DNA from: Holdemania massiliensis AP2
GTDB taxonomy: Bacteria; Bacillota_I; Bacilli_A; Erysipelotrichales; Erysipelotrichaceae
NCBI RefSeq assembly: GCF_000327285.1
Contig: NZ_HE998567.1
Span: forward strand, 271,456-335,455
Reading direction: 5' to 3'
DNA: 64,000 nucleotides
In this document: piece by piece, positions 33,767-43,851 of the stretch
Layout of the letters: each line of letters begins with the position of its first letter
Numbering within the stretch: position 1 is the first letter of the stretch
The notes under the pieces: generated by a model
What the model saw: the letters and a program-made list of their open reading frames with translations, nothing else
The model's database searches: none
Told to the model about the DNA's origin: nothing
Made by a program: the position numbers and the translations under genes

Positions 33767-36700
33767 ATGAGCGTTCATCTGCATGCACGAAGTTGTTATA
33801 CGTTATTAAACAGCACTCTGACCATACCGCAGTTGGTTTCTCAGGCTAAACAGGCAGGTTATGGTGCGATTGCCTGTACGGATGAGAAAGTCATGCACGG
33901 CGCGATGGAGTTTTGGAAGTGCTGTCAGAAAGAACAGATTAAACCACTTTTTGGCTTGGAAATCCAGGTGAAAATTGAAGAAGAAATTGTGGCGATGACG
34001 GTGCTGGCACGGGACAACGAAGGCTATGTCGGGCTGATGGAAGTATCGAGCCGCCTGTGCGAGGATAATGCGCAGCTGACACTGGATCAGATTCAGCCGC
34101 ATCTGGATCACTGGGTGCTGATTGTTTATGGCGAGGGCGGCTTTGCTGAAAGCGAGCTGATTCAGGAAGATCGCCGTGGATTGGGTGATAAGCTGGGATG
34201 GCTGAAAACGCAGCTTCCGCTGTTTTATATGGCGATTTCGTTCAATGATGCGTCATTCTGGAAATTAAAGAATATTTTATTGAAGCAGGTGTGCGGCGCT
34301 CAGGATATCCCGACAGTGGCGCTGTCAAAAATTTATTATGGCAAGGCTGAGGATGCGCAGCTGTTTAAGATTGTCAATGGCATTCGGCTGTCCAAGACGA
34401 TCAATGACAAAACGCTGCCGTCAGTCAATGGCCGTTATCTGCGCACGCCGGCGGAAATGGAACAGCTGTATGACGCTGAGGATCTGCAGGCGAGCGATCA
34501 CATCGCCTCGATCTGCAACGTGACGATGGAACTGGCGAAGACGACGCTGCCGGCTTTTCCTTGTCCGCAAGGTGTATCTTCAAAGCAGTATTTAACCCAA
34601 CTGTGCTTGGCAGGATTAAAAAAACGGCGGCAGGGACTGCCGGAGGATCCGGCTTACCGGCGGCGGTTAAAATATGAGCTAGACGTTATTTTGACGATGC
34701 ACTTTGAAGACTATTTTTTAATCGTCTGGGATTTTATCCGGTTTGCCCGCAAAGCTGGAATTTATGTTGGCCCTGGACGGGGCAGTGCGGCGGGATCCTT
34801 GGTTGCCTATGTATTGGGGATTACGCATGTGGATCCGCTGCAGTATGGCTTGCTTTTTGAACGCTTTTTGAATCCGGAGCGCATTTCGATGCCGGATATT
34901 GATACGGATTTTCCGGATAATCGGCGCGATGAAGTGATTCGGTATGTCGCTGAAAAGTATGGCGAGAAGCATGTCGCACATATCGCTACCTTTGGTACCT
35001 TGGGGGCAAAGCAGGTGCTGCGGGATGTCGGACGGGTGATGGAAATCCCGTTGAGGGAAGTGGATATGTTATGCAAAGCGGTGCCGTTTGGCATTAAGAT
35101 GACGCTGCAGACCGCGATCCAGCAGAATCCGCGCTTTCATCAGATGGTCTATGCCGATCGGCGGTATCAGGAATTATTTGAAACCGCGCTGCGGATTGAG
35201 GGATTGCCCCGGCATGTATCGACTCACGCCGCTGGAATCGTGTTCTCACGCGCTGAACTGGATCAGATCTGCCCGACGATCCGAATTGAAAATGATTTGC
35301 TTTCCACGCAGTACACGATGGAGCATCTGGAAGAACTGGGCTTAATTAAAATGGATTTTTTAGGACTAAGAAATCTGACGATTATTGATGATATTGTCCA
35401 GCGTGTCAATCAGCGGCAGCCTTTGGATATCATGAAAATTCCGCTAGATGACGCTCGGACCTATGCGCTGCTGAAAAAAGTCGATACGGTTGGAATTTTC
35501 CAGCTGGAATCGGAGGGCATGAAGAATCTGATCCGCAAAATGCAGCCGGAATGCTTCGATGATATCGTCGCGACGATTGCGCTGTTCCGTCCCGGCCCGA
35601 TGGAAAATATTCCGGAATATCTGCGCTGCCGGACCAGTCCGTCGGCGGTGCATTATCTGCATCCGGATCTTAAGCCAATTCTGGAAAGCACCTACGGCGT
35701 GATGATCTATCAGGAACAGATCATGCAGACAGCACAGAAGATGGCCGGGTTCTCATTGGGCCGGGCTGATGTGCTGCGGCGGGCGATGTCCAAGAAAAAG
35801 CTGAAGGAACTGCAGTCGCTGCAGAAGGAATTCATCGGCGGCTGTATTCAGCAGGGCTATGATGAAAAGCTGGCCAACGAGGTCTATGAATTAATCTTGA
35901 AATTTGCCAATTACGGCTTCAATAAATCACATTCCGTCGCGTATGGACTGCTGGCGTATCAGCTGAGCTATCTAAAAGCTAATTTCCCATTGGAATTCTA
36001 TACTTCGCTGCTCAACAGTGTGATTGGGGCAGAAGGGAAAACGGCTGAGTATATCGACGAATGCCGGCGGCATCAGGTTCAGATCTTAGGGCCTTCGGTC
36101 AACGCCAGCGACGTACGCTATCTCATTGAAGGTAACGCGATCCGTTATCCGTTATTGGGAATTAAAAATATCGGCTCGGCCGCCTGTCTGCAGCTGTTGG
36201 CGGAACGGCAGGAAAAGGGGCCGTTTGCGGATTACTATGATTTCGTCACACGGATGCTGACGCGCCGGCTGAACCGCAAGATGATCGAAGCGCTGATTGA
36301 TGCCGGGGCGCTGGATGAGTTCCACGCCAACCGGCAGAGTCTGCGGCTGTCGCTGGAAGAAGCGATCAGTTACGGCGATTTGGTGCGGATTGAGGTCGGC
36401 GGGCAGGTACGGATCGATTTGGGATTGGTATCCAAACCGGTGATGGTCATGGCCAAGGAAGATCCGATTGAACGCAGCGAACGGGAGCGGGAAGCGTTAG
36501 GCTTTTATCTCTGCTCGCATCCGATTCTGCAGATCAAAAAGAAATATCAGATTCAGACCGAACCGCTGATCCGGCTGCTGGCCAAAGGCGGTTATATTGA
36601 AGGTTTCGTTTATCTGCAGCGCGTCCGCCAGCACCGCACGAAAAAAGGCGATCTGATGGCGTTTGCCGTCGGTGTTGATGAAACGGCCCAGATCGATCTG

Positions 36701-36850
36701 GTCATCATGCCGAATATCTATGCCCGCAGCACGGCCTTTCTCAACAAAGGACAATACGTGTATTTCCAAGGCAAAATGGATAAAGAAGACTCCTGTCTTG
36801 TCAATCGGCTGCAGCCGCTGAATCCGGATTTCACGCAGAATTCACAATAA
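33767..36850 (+). CDS. dnaE: DNA polymerase III alpha subunit, DnaE type
   Basis: C-family replicative polymerase (about 1027 aa). It has an N-terminal PHP domain (HLHARSCYTLLNS), the catalytic palm with GPGRGSAAGSLVAY and PDIDTDFPD, the finger region, helix-hairpin-helix, and a C-terminal OB fold (about 940-1020). The length is slightly short for DnaE. The start at 33767 is chosen over a GTG at 33758 on ribosome-site spacing. A response regulator follows after 37 bp with no clear terminator. Confidence 0.96.
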   Translation: MSVHLHARSCYTLLNSTLTIPQLVSQAKQAGYGAIACTDEKVMHGAMEFWKCCQKEQIKPLFGLEIQVKIEEEIVAMTVLARDNEGYVGLMEVSSRLCEDNAQLTLDQIQPHLDHWVLIVYGEGGFAESELIQEDRRGLGDKLGWLKTQLPLFYMAISFNDASFWKLKNILLKQVCGAQDIPTVALSKIYYGKAEDAQLFKIVNGIRLSKTINDKTLPSVNGRYLRTPAEMEQLYDAEDLQASDHIASICNVTMELAKTTLPAFPCPQGVSSKQYLTQLCLAGLKKRRQGLPEDPAYRRRLKYELDVILTMHFEDYFLIVWDFIRFARKAGIYVGPGRGSAAGSLVAYVLGITHVDPLQYGLLFERFLNPERISMPDIDTDFPDNRRDEVIRYVAEKYGEKHVAHIATFGTLGAKQVLRDVGRVMEIPLREVDMLCKAVPFGIKMTLQTAIQQNPRFHQMVYADRRYQELFETALRIEGLPRHVSTHAAGIVFSRAELDQICPTIRIENDLLSTQYTMEHLEELGLIKMDFLGLRNLTIIDDIVQRVNQRQPLDIMKIPLDDARTYALLKKVDTVGIFQLESEGMKNLIRKMQPECFDDIVATIALFRPGPMENIPEYLRCRTSPSAVHYLHPDLKPILESTYGVMIYQEQIMQTAQKMAGFSLGRADVLRRAMSKKKLKELQSLQKEFIGGCIQQGYDEKLANEVYELILKFANYGFNKSHSVAYGLLAYQLSYLKANFPLEFYTSLLNSVIGAEGKTAEYIDECRRHQVQILGPSVNASDVRYLIEGNAIRYPLLGIKNIGSAACLQLLAERQEKGPFADYYDFVTRMLTRRLNRKMIEALIDAGALDEFHANRQSLRLSLEEAISYGDLVRIEVGGQVRIDLGLVSKPVMVMAKEDPIERSEREREALGFYLCSHPILQIKKKYQIQTEPLIRLLAKGGYIEGFVYLQRVRQHRTKKGDLMAFAVGVDETAQIDLVIMPNIYARSTAFLNKGQYVYFQGKMDKEDSCLVNRLQPLNPDFTQNSQ

Positions 36851-36887
36851 AACGGTACACTGTTGACCATAAGGAAGGATGAGGAAC

Positions 36888-37550
36888 ATGGCCAAAATAC
36901 TTATAGTTGATGACGAACAGATGATCCGCGAGGTCGTTCGGGAATATGCCCTGATCAATGGTTATGAAGTTGCCGAAGCCAGCGACGGTTTGGAGGCGCT
37001 GGAATTAGTGGAAAAGGAAGATTTCGACTGCGTGATTCTGGATATCATGATGCCGAAGCTGGATGGTTTTTCCGCATGCAAGCAAATTAAGAAGATCAAG
37101 CCGATTCCGATCATCATGCTTTCCGCCCGGCAGGAAGAATACGACAAGCTGTTCGGTTTTGAGTTAGGCGTCGATGACTATGTCGTCAAGCCGTTTTCAC
37201 CGAAGGAACTGATGGCGCGCGTGAAAGTGATTCTGGAACGTTTCAAGACCAAGGACAGCGAAGTTCTGCGCTTTGAAGGCCTGCAGATCAACGTCGAAGG
37301 CCGTTCCGTAACGGTCGACGGTGAGAAAGCAAACCTGACGCCGAAGGAAATTGATCTTTTGTTATATATGGTCAAGAATAAAAATATCGCGCTGTCGCGG
37401 ATGAAGCTGCTTGAGGAAGTCTGGGATTACGATTATTTCGGAGATGACCGGACGGTCGATACGCACATCAAAATGCTGCGGCACAATTTAAAAGACTACC
37501 GCAAGTTTATCGTGACTGTTCGCGGAATGGGGTATAAGTTTGAAGCTTGA
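36888..37550 (+). CDS. OmpR/PhoB-family response regulator
   Basis: Receiver domain with acidic pocket VDDE, phospho-acceptor in LDIMMP and KPFSP lysine, then a C-terminal winged helix of OmpR type (about residues 130-220). The stop overlaps the TTG start of the kinase gene by 11 bases, so the pair is coupled. Its sites are unknown; the CTTCACA repeats found in this window are a candidate but nothing ties them to this protein. Confidence 0.95.
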   Translation: MAKILIVDDEQMIREVVREYALINGYEVAEASDGLEALELVEKEDFDCVILDIMMPKLDGFSACKQIKKIKPIPIIMLSARQEEYDKLFGFELGVDDYVVKPFSPKELMARVKVILERFKTKDSEVLRFEGLQINVEGRSVTVDGEKANLTPKEIDLLLYMVKNKNIALSRMKLLEEVWDYDYFGDDRTVDTHIKMLRHNLKDYRKFIVTVRGMGYKFEA

Positions 37551-39009
37551 TTTTCATGGCATAAAGTTTAATATCTGGCTGTATTTCATGTTATTTGCAG
37601 CCGGACTTTTAGCTTTGGTCGGCGGCGCTCAGCTGCTTTTGATCAAACCGTATTACCGCAGCAACAAGATCTCGGCGATCAAGGAGGTTGCGGCGACGAT
37701 TCAGGAATACGTGATTGATAATCAATGGCTGGATGAGGCGACGATCAAGAAGGCTTCGCAGTTTGCGATCAACAATAACGTCTGTGCTGTCGTCTATAAT
37801 GACAGCGGCAGCGTCGTCTATAATTCCGATTCGCTGGGCGATTCCTGCATCTTCAATCAGACGATGACCGTCGGCTCAACGCAGCTGCAGCCGCTTAAAA
37901 ACGGCCAGGCGATGCGTGAGCTTCTGATATTAAGCGACGGGGAGCTGTCGGAGGTTTTAGCCAATCAGCGCAGCGATCAGGAAATGATTCTCTATGGCAA
38001 GATGGTGCAGGCCAACTTGGCCAATTTCTATCTGTTTGTCAACAGTCCTTTGGAACCTCTGGATTCGACGCTGACGATCTTTCAGGATCAGTTTTTTGCG
38101 TTGGCTTTGATCACGTTGTTTTTATCGATTGTCATCTCGCTGTTTATTTCAACAAAGCTGTCGCGGCCGATCGTGCAGATGAAGCACTCCGCCAATGAGC
38201 TGGCCAAAGGCCATTATGATATTCACTTTGAAGGCAGCTATTTCAGTGAGATCGATCAGCTGGCTGATACGCTGAATGATGCGACGCACAAGCTGAGCAA
38301 GGTGGACGAGCTGCGCCGCGACTTGATTGCCAATGTCTCGCATGATATCAAAACGCCGTTAACGATGATCAAGGCTTACGCGGAGATGATCCATGATATC
38401 TCCGGCGATATCCCAGCCAAGCGCGATGAGCATCTGGACGTCATCGTCAGAGAGGTGGATTATCTGGATCATCTGGTCACGGATATGGCGGAATTGTCCA
38501 AGATGCAGTCAGGCAGTTATCAGCTGAAACTGGGAACGTTTAATTTGAATCAGAAGATTCAGAATATCGTTTCGCTCTGTCAGGTCATGATCGACGATCA
38601 TCATTACCAGCTGGTAATCGAATGTCCGCGCTCACTGACGATGACCGCGGATGAGGTCAAGATCAGTCAGGTGATTTATAATTTCCTGTCCAATGCCTTT
38701 AAGCATACCCCGGACGGTAAAAAAATAACGATCCGGGCGTTTGAGAAAAACGATTGGATTCAGGTTGAAGTGGAAGATGAAGGTGAAGGGATCAAGAAGG
38801 AAGATCTGCCTTATATCTGGGACCGATATTACAAAATTGACAAGAAATATCAGCGCGCGGCCGGCGGCAGTACAGGACTGGGATTGGCGATCGTCAAAGC
38901 GATTCTGGACAGCCACCATGCGGAATACGCTGTTGAAAGTGAGGAGGGGAAGGGCTCCCGGTTCTGGTTTAGAATCCGGCGCTCAGCAGAATGGAAAATC
39001 AAACTATAA
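37540..39009 (+). CDS. membrane sensor histidine kinase
   Basis: HPK1-type kinase (489 aa): membrane helix (about 10-30), an extracytoplasmic sensor with two cysteines, second helix (about 185-205), HAMP (about 205-258), HisKA with phospho-His in NVSHDIKTPL, and HATPase_c with N, G1 and G2 boxes (SNAFKHT, DEGEGI, GSTGLGLAI). It starts at TTG within the response regulator gene, its likely partner. Confidence 0.94.
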   Translation: MKLDFHGIKFNIWLYFMLFAAGLLALVGGAQLLLIKPYYRSNKISAIKEVAATIQEYVIDNQWLDEATIKKASQFAINNNVCAVVYNDSGSVVYNSDSLGDSCIFNQTMTVGSTQLQPLKNGQAMRELLILSDGELSEVLANQRSDQEMILYGKMVQANLANFYLFVNSPLEPLDSTLTIFQDQFFALALITLFLSIVISLFISTKLSRPIVQMKHSANELAKGHYDIHFEGSYFSEIDQLADTLNDATHKLSKVDELRRDLIANVSHDIKTPLTMIKAYAEMIHDISGDIPAKRDEHLDVIVREVDYLDHLVTDMAELSKMQSGSYQLKLGTFNLNQKIQNIVSLCQVMIDDHHYQLVIECPRSLTMTADEVKISQVIYNFLSNAFKHTPDGKKITIRAFEKNDWIQVEVEDEGEGIKKEDLPYIWDRYYKIDKKYQRAAGGSTGLGLAIVKAILDSHHAEYAVESEEGKGSRFWFRIRRSAEWKIKL

Positions 39010-39719
39010 TGGAAAGGCCGCAGGAGAATCGGCGTTTGGATTATTTGCCGAAGCTGAAATTACCATTGTGGCAGCGTAAGGATATGTTTTGCATGAATAC
39101 GGATACGGTGCTGCTGGGCGAGCAGATGGTTGTTAAAAGCGGCGAAAGTGTGTTGGATCTGGGGTGCAACAACGGAGCGCTGCTGCTGTACGCATCCCGT
39201 TTTTCACCCGCTTCTTTGACCGGCGTTGATCTGTTTCCTGAAGCGTTGGCGCTGGCGGAGGAAAACATGCAGATCAACGGACTGGAAGCCGAGCTGATTT
39301 GTGCAGATCTGGCTGAATTCAGGCATTTGCCGTTTGATGTTATCGTCTGCAACCCACCCTATTTTAAAACTCCGGATACCGATTCTATCAATAAAAATTC
39401 ATTTCTGGCAGCGGCTCGTCATGAAGCGAGCTGTACGCTGGAAACATTATTTGCTGCCGGCGGGCGCCTGCTGAAAGACAAGGGTCGGTTCTATATGGTG
39501 CACCGGGCCGACCGGCTGGCTGAAATCATCGCCGCGCTGTCAGAATCACCGCTGACTTTACGGGAAGCAACACTGGTCTTCGATCACCGCACCCATCAAG
39601 CCACTGCGGTTATTTTAGAACTGCGCAAAGGAAAACTAGGCCCGGTTCGATTTCGTGAACCGTTATGGCGGCCTGAAAACGTCGAGAGCTCTGCTGAGAA
39701 CGCTGGCTTACAACAATAA
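38991..39719 (+). CDS. TrmN6-like tRNA1(Val) adenine-N6 methyltransferase
   Basis: SAM-dependent methylase of 242 aa. The SAM motif I is LDLGCNNGAL, and the catalytic NPPY motif (VCNPPYF) marks an N6-adenine methyltransferase. The opening DTVLLGEQM matches the YfiC/TrmN6 family, which modifies A37 of valine tRNA in E. coli. Either ATG 38991, inside the kinase end, or ATG 39009 could be used; neither has a strong ribosome site. The gene ends in a terminator. Confidence 0.85.
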   Translation: MENQTIMERPQENRRLDYLPKLKLPLWQRKDMFCMNTDTVLLGEQMVVKSGESVLDLGCNNGALLLYASRFSPASLTGVDLFPEALALAEENMQINGLEAELICADLAEFRHLPFDVIVCNPPYFKTPDTDSINKNSFLAAARHEASCTLETLFAAGGRLLKDKGRFYMVHRADRLAEIIAALSESPLTLREATLVFDHRTHQATAVILELRKGKLGPVRFREPLWRPENVESSAENAGLQQ

Positions 39720-39732
39720 GCGGCGTTTTTAT
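39699..39732 (+). terminator. terminator after the methylase gene
   Basis: Stem AACGC-GGCTTA / TAAGC-GCGTT, overlapping the stop codon, then TTTTTATTTTT. Confidence 0.8.
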
Positions 39733-39881
39733 TTTTACTTTGGACAAGGGTAAAAACGCTGAAATAAATTCATTTTGTTTTAAAATTGAAAGAAATGGCA
39801 GAATGCGGGGTGTTGCTTTCAGCGCTTAAAACTTTTACAATAAAACTAAGCAAGTTCCCCCAAGCTTTCAGGAGGTCGAAA

Positions 39882-42647
39882 ATGTTAAAACTAGGAAGAA
39901 AACGGGCGGCGTTTCTTTTGTGCTGCCTGCTGCTGCCGATAACCCCGCTTAAGGCGGAAACGACAGTGGTCGAGATCGTGGATTACCGCGATGGACAGGA
40001 AGCTGTGCTGCAGACGTTCAGCACGCTGAAAAGCGCCGCGGATTATTATGCAAAGCACCGTCATGACGAAAGCGTCGTCAACCTGGGCGTGCGGCAGGAC
40101 GGCAAGCTGATCGCGGTGGATCAGGGAATCGTCTTCTTCGCATCCGAGGGATGCAAGGTTAATACGGAATACAAAGATGCCGATACTGGCAACGATGGAT
40201 ACCTCAACGGCTGTTATGGGGCAGATGGTGCGGCTTTGGATACGGATTTTACCAAAATGCAGGTGGAATTCAAACTTTCCGGAGTGCGCGGAAAAGCAAA
40301 GCTGGCGGAGGTGACGCTGGTACCGCTGTCTGAAGCGGGAAATTTAAGCAGTTATACTGTTCGCGAGGGTCGGCTGTATCATCAGATCCGTCAAAGTCAG
40401 AGTTCCTCACGGTATGCGACGATGATTGATTTAGGTCCGGTACCGGCCAATCTCAGCAGTTACGGGCAGCTGTACAGCTACGATGGTCATTATTTTTATG
40501 AGGATCCGGCGGTGATGCTCCAGGATTATCAGAAGGGCAGTACCGCGGCTTCAATCAATTCACAGGAACCTTTTTATTTCTATTATCAATATTTATCCCA
40601 TCGTTCGCTTTCCTACTATACGGAAGCCGAATTAACAGCCTATTTTCAGCAAACATTGGGAATCGATCAGTCGATTGTATCCTATCAGGACCGCGACCGC
40701 AATTCCGTTCATGATACGCTCAATCAGTCGCTGTATTATGGTGAAGAAGGGGCCTTCTTACAGGCGCAGTCGCTGTATGGCTCCAATGCGCTGATGATGC
40801 TGGCGCTGTCGATGAACGAATCCGCCAGCGGACGCAGCTCGTTAAGCTTTACGCGCAACAATCTGTTTGGACATGCGGCGTATGACAGCGATGTGGAAGC
40901 CAATGCGAAGCGCTACTTCAAATTAAGCAGCTCAATATTGTCGCATGCGAAAACATATGTATCCGCCAGCTATCTCAACCCAAAGAAGTTTCAGTATCAC
41001 GGCGGCTTCTTTGGCGATAAAGCCAGCGGGATGAATGTCAGCTATGCTTCCGATCCATATTGGGGAGAAAAAGCCGCGTCTTATTACATGCAGCTGGATG
41101 AAACGATGGGTTCGAAGGATCTCAATCAGCTGACCTTGGGTATTCATACTCAGAATGTCAGTCTTTCAATATATAGCGAACCTTCATCTGCTTCCGCCGT
41201 TTTGTATTCCACAGGCAAAACGGCGCCGCTGGCCTTTGTGCTGCTGGAAAAGATCGAAAACGGCGAAGGCAGCTGGTACAAGGTCCAGAGTGAAGCGGCA
41301 GTGGCCGAGGATTATACCTATCGTTTTGAAGAATGCATCGGCTATCTTCCCGCTTCCAGCTTCGATGTCATTCTCAATGCTGACCGGCTGAATACGCTGC
41401 AGCTGAAAACGGCTGTTTTTGATGCCGGCGAGGGAACATTCCCGCAGGGCGGCAGCCGCATTGAAATCGATTTGCTGGAAAACAGTGAGCCTTATGCCCC
41501 TGAACCTACAAAAGAAAACAGTGTGTTTGTCGGCTGGCAGGAAAACAACGGAGTCTATCTTGCCGAGTATAAAGCAATTCAGGAAATTTCCATGGTTTCC
41601 CTGCCGCAGCAGCAGTATGCCGCCGGTTCACGAATTGATCTGAAAAAGGGGAAGGTTCAGGTCAAGTATATGGATGGGACTGAGGAAGAGCTGCCGTTAA
41701 CAAGTTCGATGGTCAGTGGTTTTGATCTGAACAGCGAGGGAGTCCAGACCGTGACGGTGAGCGTCGGTACCGTATCAACCAGCTATGAAATTGAAGTGTC
41801 TGAGGAATTGAATCAGCTGCAGGATGCGCTGAAGGAAGATCTGGACGCCCTGATCGAGGCGATTGATCCAGCCGCAGTGACAGAGCAGCAGAAAACCGAT
41901 TTGCTTAAGCTGAAACAGCGGTTGGATACGACAGAAGTGACTTCTTGGACAATTGCGCAGATCCGCGCTCTGGACACCTTGCTGAAACCCTTGCTGGACA
42001 ACCAGCGCTCTTTGATTTTAAAATCCAAGGACAGCCAGTTTTCCGTTTCGGGATTAAGTCTGGCGCTGCCGCAAACCGATCCAGGAAAGAAAAAATGGAT
42101 TAAGGACACCTATAAGCTGACCCTCACGCAGGCGAAGCCGCAGGATGAAGTGCAGCGGCAGGCCGAAACGATTGCCAGCGGCAACGGCGCGGCGATTGAA
42201 CAGTGGTTTACTGTTTCGGGACAGAAAAATTATGATTCATCGCTGACGCTGCGTACGCCGCTGTGCATCACAATGAGTCTGCCGGAAGGCTGGGACAGCT
42301 CCAAAAAAGTCACGGTGTGGCGCTTGGAGGACGGCGATGTAATTCAGATGCCGACGACCCAGAGTGCTTTAACGCTGACCTTTACGAGTGAAGCGCTGGG
42401 GCAGTTTGTGCTGACCAGCCGTCAGACTGTCAACCAGTATGAAGATACACCGCCAGTGGAAGTCATGACAATAGCTCAGAACGGCCTGGATTGGCCGCAG
42501 CTGATGATTAAGGCATTAATCGCCGTGATTGCCTTGCTGATCTTATTGGCCACCGTCTTCATATTACAACGTCGGGCTGATAAAAAACACCGTCGTGCGC
42601 TTGCGAAAAGAGCGAAGCGTCAGCGTCAGATCCACCGCCGAAAATAA
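39882..42647 (+). CDS. exported, membrane-anchored glucosaminidase-domain protein
   Basis: Cell-wall hydrolase candidate of about 921 aa. It has a signal peptide (about 1-26, cleavage near LKAET), an N-terminal region of unknown fold, a glucosaminidase domain (about 290-400, with the Glu in SMNESASGRSS and the NNLFG motif), an SH3-like region (about 420-500), a bacterial Ig-like region (about 575-650) and a C-terminal helix (about 875-900) with a very basic tail. The start at 39882 has aggagg upstream; a longer frame from 39786 lacks a signal at its N terminus. Confidence 0.87.
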   Translation: MLKLGRKRAAFLLCCLLLPITPLKAETTVVEIVDYRDGQEAVLQTFSTLKSAADYYAKHRHDESVVNLGVRQDGKLIAVDQGIVFFASEGCKVNTEYKDADTGNDGYLNGCYGADGAALDTDFTKMQVEFKLSGVRGKAKLAEVTLVPLSEAGNLSSYTVREGRLYHQIRQSQSSSRYATMIDLGPVPANLSSYGQLYSYDGHYFYEDPAVMLQDYQKGSTAASINSQEPFYFYYQYLSHRSLSYYTEAELTAYFQQTLGIDQSIVSYQDRDRNSVHDTLNQSLYYGEEGAFLQAQSLYGSNALMMLALSMNESASGRSSLSFTRNNLFGHAAYDSDVEANAKRYFKLSSSILSHAKTYVSASYLNPKKFQYHGGFFGDKASGMNVSYASDPYWGEKAASYYMQLDETMGSKDLNQLTLGIHTQNVSLSIYSEPSSASAVLYSTGKTAPLAFVLLEKIENGEGSWYKVQSEAAVAEDYTYRFEECIGYLPASSFDVILNADRLNTLQLKTAVFDAGEGTFPQGGSRIEIDLLENSEPYAPEPTKENSVFVGWQENNGVYLAEYKAIQEISMVSLPQQQYAAGSRIDLKKGKVQVKYMDGTEEELPLTSSMVSGFDLNSEGVQTVTVSVGTVSTSYEIEVSEELNQLQDALKEDLDALIEAIDPAAVTEQQKTDLLKLKQRLDTTEVTSWTIAQIRALDTLLKPLLDNQRSLILKSKDSQFSVSGLSLALPQTDPGKKKWIKDTYKLTLTQAKPQDEVQRQAETIASGNGAAIEQWFTVSGQKNYDSSLTLRTPLCITMSLPEGWDSSKKVTVWRLEDGDVIQMPTTQSALTLTFTSEALGQFVLTSRQTVNQYEDTPPVEVMTIAQNGLDWPQLMIKALIAVIALLILLATVFILQRRADKKHRRALAKRAKRQRQIHRRK

Positions 42648-42649
42648 AA

Positions 42650-42700
42650 AAAGGATCCGCCGCGTTGAAAATTAAGAATTCATCGCGGCGGATTTTTATT
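42650..42700 (+). terminator. terminator of the glucosaminidase gene
   Basis: A 10-bp perfect GC-rich stem ATCCGCCGCG / CGCGGCGGAT with T tract. Confidence 0.9.
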
Positions 42701-42704
42701 TTGA

Positions 42705-42840
42705 TCAGGGAGCGCGAAAGATATTCTCATGGACTGCCTGAGCGATGACGTCAATCGCTTCACCGACATCCTGCTTATTCCCTGACTGAGCCAGTCTTGA
42801 ACTAATCCTACGCTGACGATGCCGCGGTGGGGGCTGGCGG
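42705..42840 (-). pseudogene. decayed C-terminal gene remnant, possibly class V aminotransferase-like
   Basis: On the minus strand, two overlapping frames join into a protein-like tail (HRGIVSVGLVQDWLSQ, then SGNKQDVGEAIDVIAQAV) if a one-base shift is allowed. The pattern, an arginine-serine stretch followed by N-x-x-D-V-x-x-A-I-x-V-I, recalls the C terminus of NifS/class V aminotransferases. The start is lost at the junction with the plus-strand remnant. Assignment is tentative. Confidence 0.3.
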
Positions 42841-42968
42841 CGATTCTTTCCCGCAGCGAAGAACTGCAGGCAAAGCGGATCCAGATTGACGGCGATCCGC
42901 AATGTTTGAGCGAGTTGACGGAAGCAATGGCAGATTTTGATAAGAAGTTTGCGATCATCGAACCGTAA
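42801..42968 (+). pseudogene. C-terminal remnant of an alkyl-sulfatase-like protein
   Basis: An open stretch of 55 codons without a proper start. The end contains IQIDGDPQCLSELTEAMADF and finishes DKKFAIIEP, resembling the C-terminal domain of metallo-beta-lactamase-fold alkyl sulfatases (GD ... L ... F ... IVxP). The catalytic part is absent. Confidence 0.45.
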
Positions 42969-42985
42969 CGTTTCAGGCAAAAGAA

Positions 42986-43038
42986 AACTTGGCAGGATGT
43001 CTTTCATAAGAAGGACCGTTTACAAGCCAAGTTTTTTT
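42986..43038. terminator. bidirectional terminator
   Basis: Stem AACTTGGC (42986-42993) / GCCAAGTT (43026-43033) followed by seven T on the plus strand, and a T-rich tract on the minus strand. It can end both the plus-strand remnant and the minus-strand amidohydrolase gene. Confidence 0.75.
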
Positions 43039-43047
43039 GTCTAGAAC

Positions 43048-43851
43048 TTAAAAATCAACGCCCAGAACCCGCGCCAGATTGCCGCCTAAGATCCGCTGCT
43101 TGGCGTCCTCATCGATCGGCAGGCGCATGATTTCTTCAATGGCTGCTGTGATTTTTCCGGCATCATTGTAAGGAAAATCAAGTCCGAATAAACACAATTC
43201 ATCGCTGGTCATATGCAGCAGTGTCCTGACTTTTTCCTGGCCTAAATACCAGAAGCGGTTGCGGTCATTGTCAAAGACGCTCGTCAGCCCAGCGTAGATG
43301 TTACACTTGCCTGATTCTTCCGCGCGGTTGTTCAGGATAACCGCCAGCGCTTCGTTAAAGAAGCAATACCCGCCGACGTGTTCCATAGAAAATTTCAGAT
43401 CTGGAAAATTCCAGGCGACTTCATCGAACAACAAAGGCTGATAATCCTGAATTCGATGCCAATGGACACCGGTATGGAAGGACAAGAACAACCCGCTTTC
43501 TTGAGCTGCGGCATAAACCTGGAAAGCTTCAGGTCCGTCAATTGCAAATTTCTGGAAGGCGGGATGCAACTTGATGCCTTTGAATCCCAGCTCACGAATC
43601 TGCTTGATTTGACCTGTCAGATCCTGACCATGAATGTCGACGACACCGAAACCTGTCAGTTCCGGGTGAGCTTTCAGCTCTTCCGCCATCCACAGGTTCG
43701 GGTTATAATCCAGACCCCATTCGTAAAACGGCGCAAAGCAGACACATTTCTCAATCCCTGTTTTGTCCATGACTTCAAGCAAAGCGCTGACCGTTCCATC
43801 CGGCCGTTGATCCTGGCGGAACACATGCGCATGATTGGCAAATATTTTCAT
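43048..43851 (-). CDS. amidohydrolase-superfamily metal-dependent hydrolase
   Basis: TIM-barrel hydrolase of about 267 aa in the amidohydrolase_2 group. Likely metal-site elements are NHAHVF near the start, IKLHPAF, FHTGVHW, EHVGG and GLDFPY near the end. Substrate unknown; relatives act as decarboxylases or lactone/amide hydrolases. The start at 43851 is preferred over 43884 because aggagagg precedes it. Monocistronic on the minus strand. Confidence 0.82.
   Translation of the reverse strand: MKIFANHAHVFRQDQRPDGTVSALLEVMDKTGIEKCVCFAPFYEWGLDYNPNLWMAEELKAHPELTGFGVVDIHGQDLTGQIKQIRELGFKGIKLHPAFQKFAIDGPEAFQVYAAAQESGLFLSFHTGVHWHRIQDYQPLLFDEVAWNFPDLKFSMEHVGGYCFFNEALAVILNNRAEESGKCNIYAGLTSVFDNDRNRFWYLGQEKVRTLLHMTSDELCLFGLDFPYNDAGKITAAIEEIMRLPIDEDAKQRILGGNLARVLGVDF

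Noticed and set aside
39786..39881. upstream extension of the glucosaminidase gene
   Set aside because: The extended N terminus has no ribosome site and would bury the signal peptide; ATG 39882 has aggagg.
42680..43007. two overlapping minus-strand frames of about 92 and 100 codons
   Set aside because: Most of their length is antisense to the sulfatase-like tail; only the last part reads like protein and is listed as a remnant.
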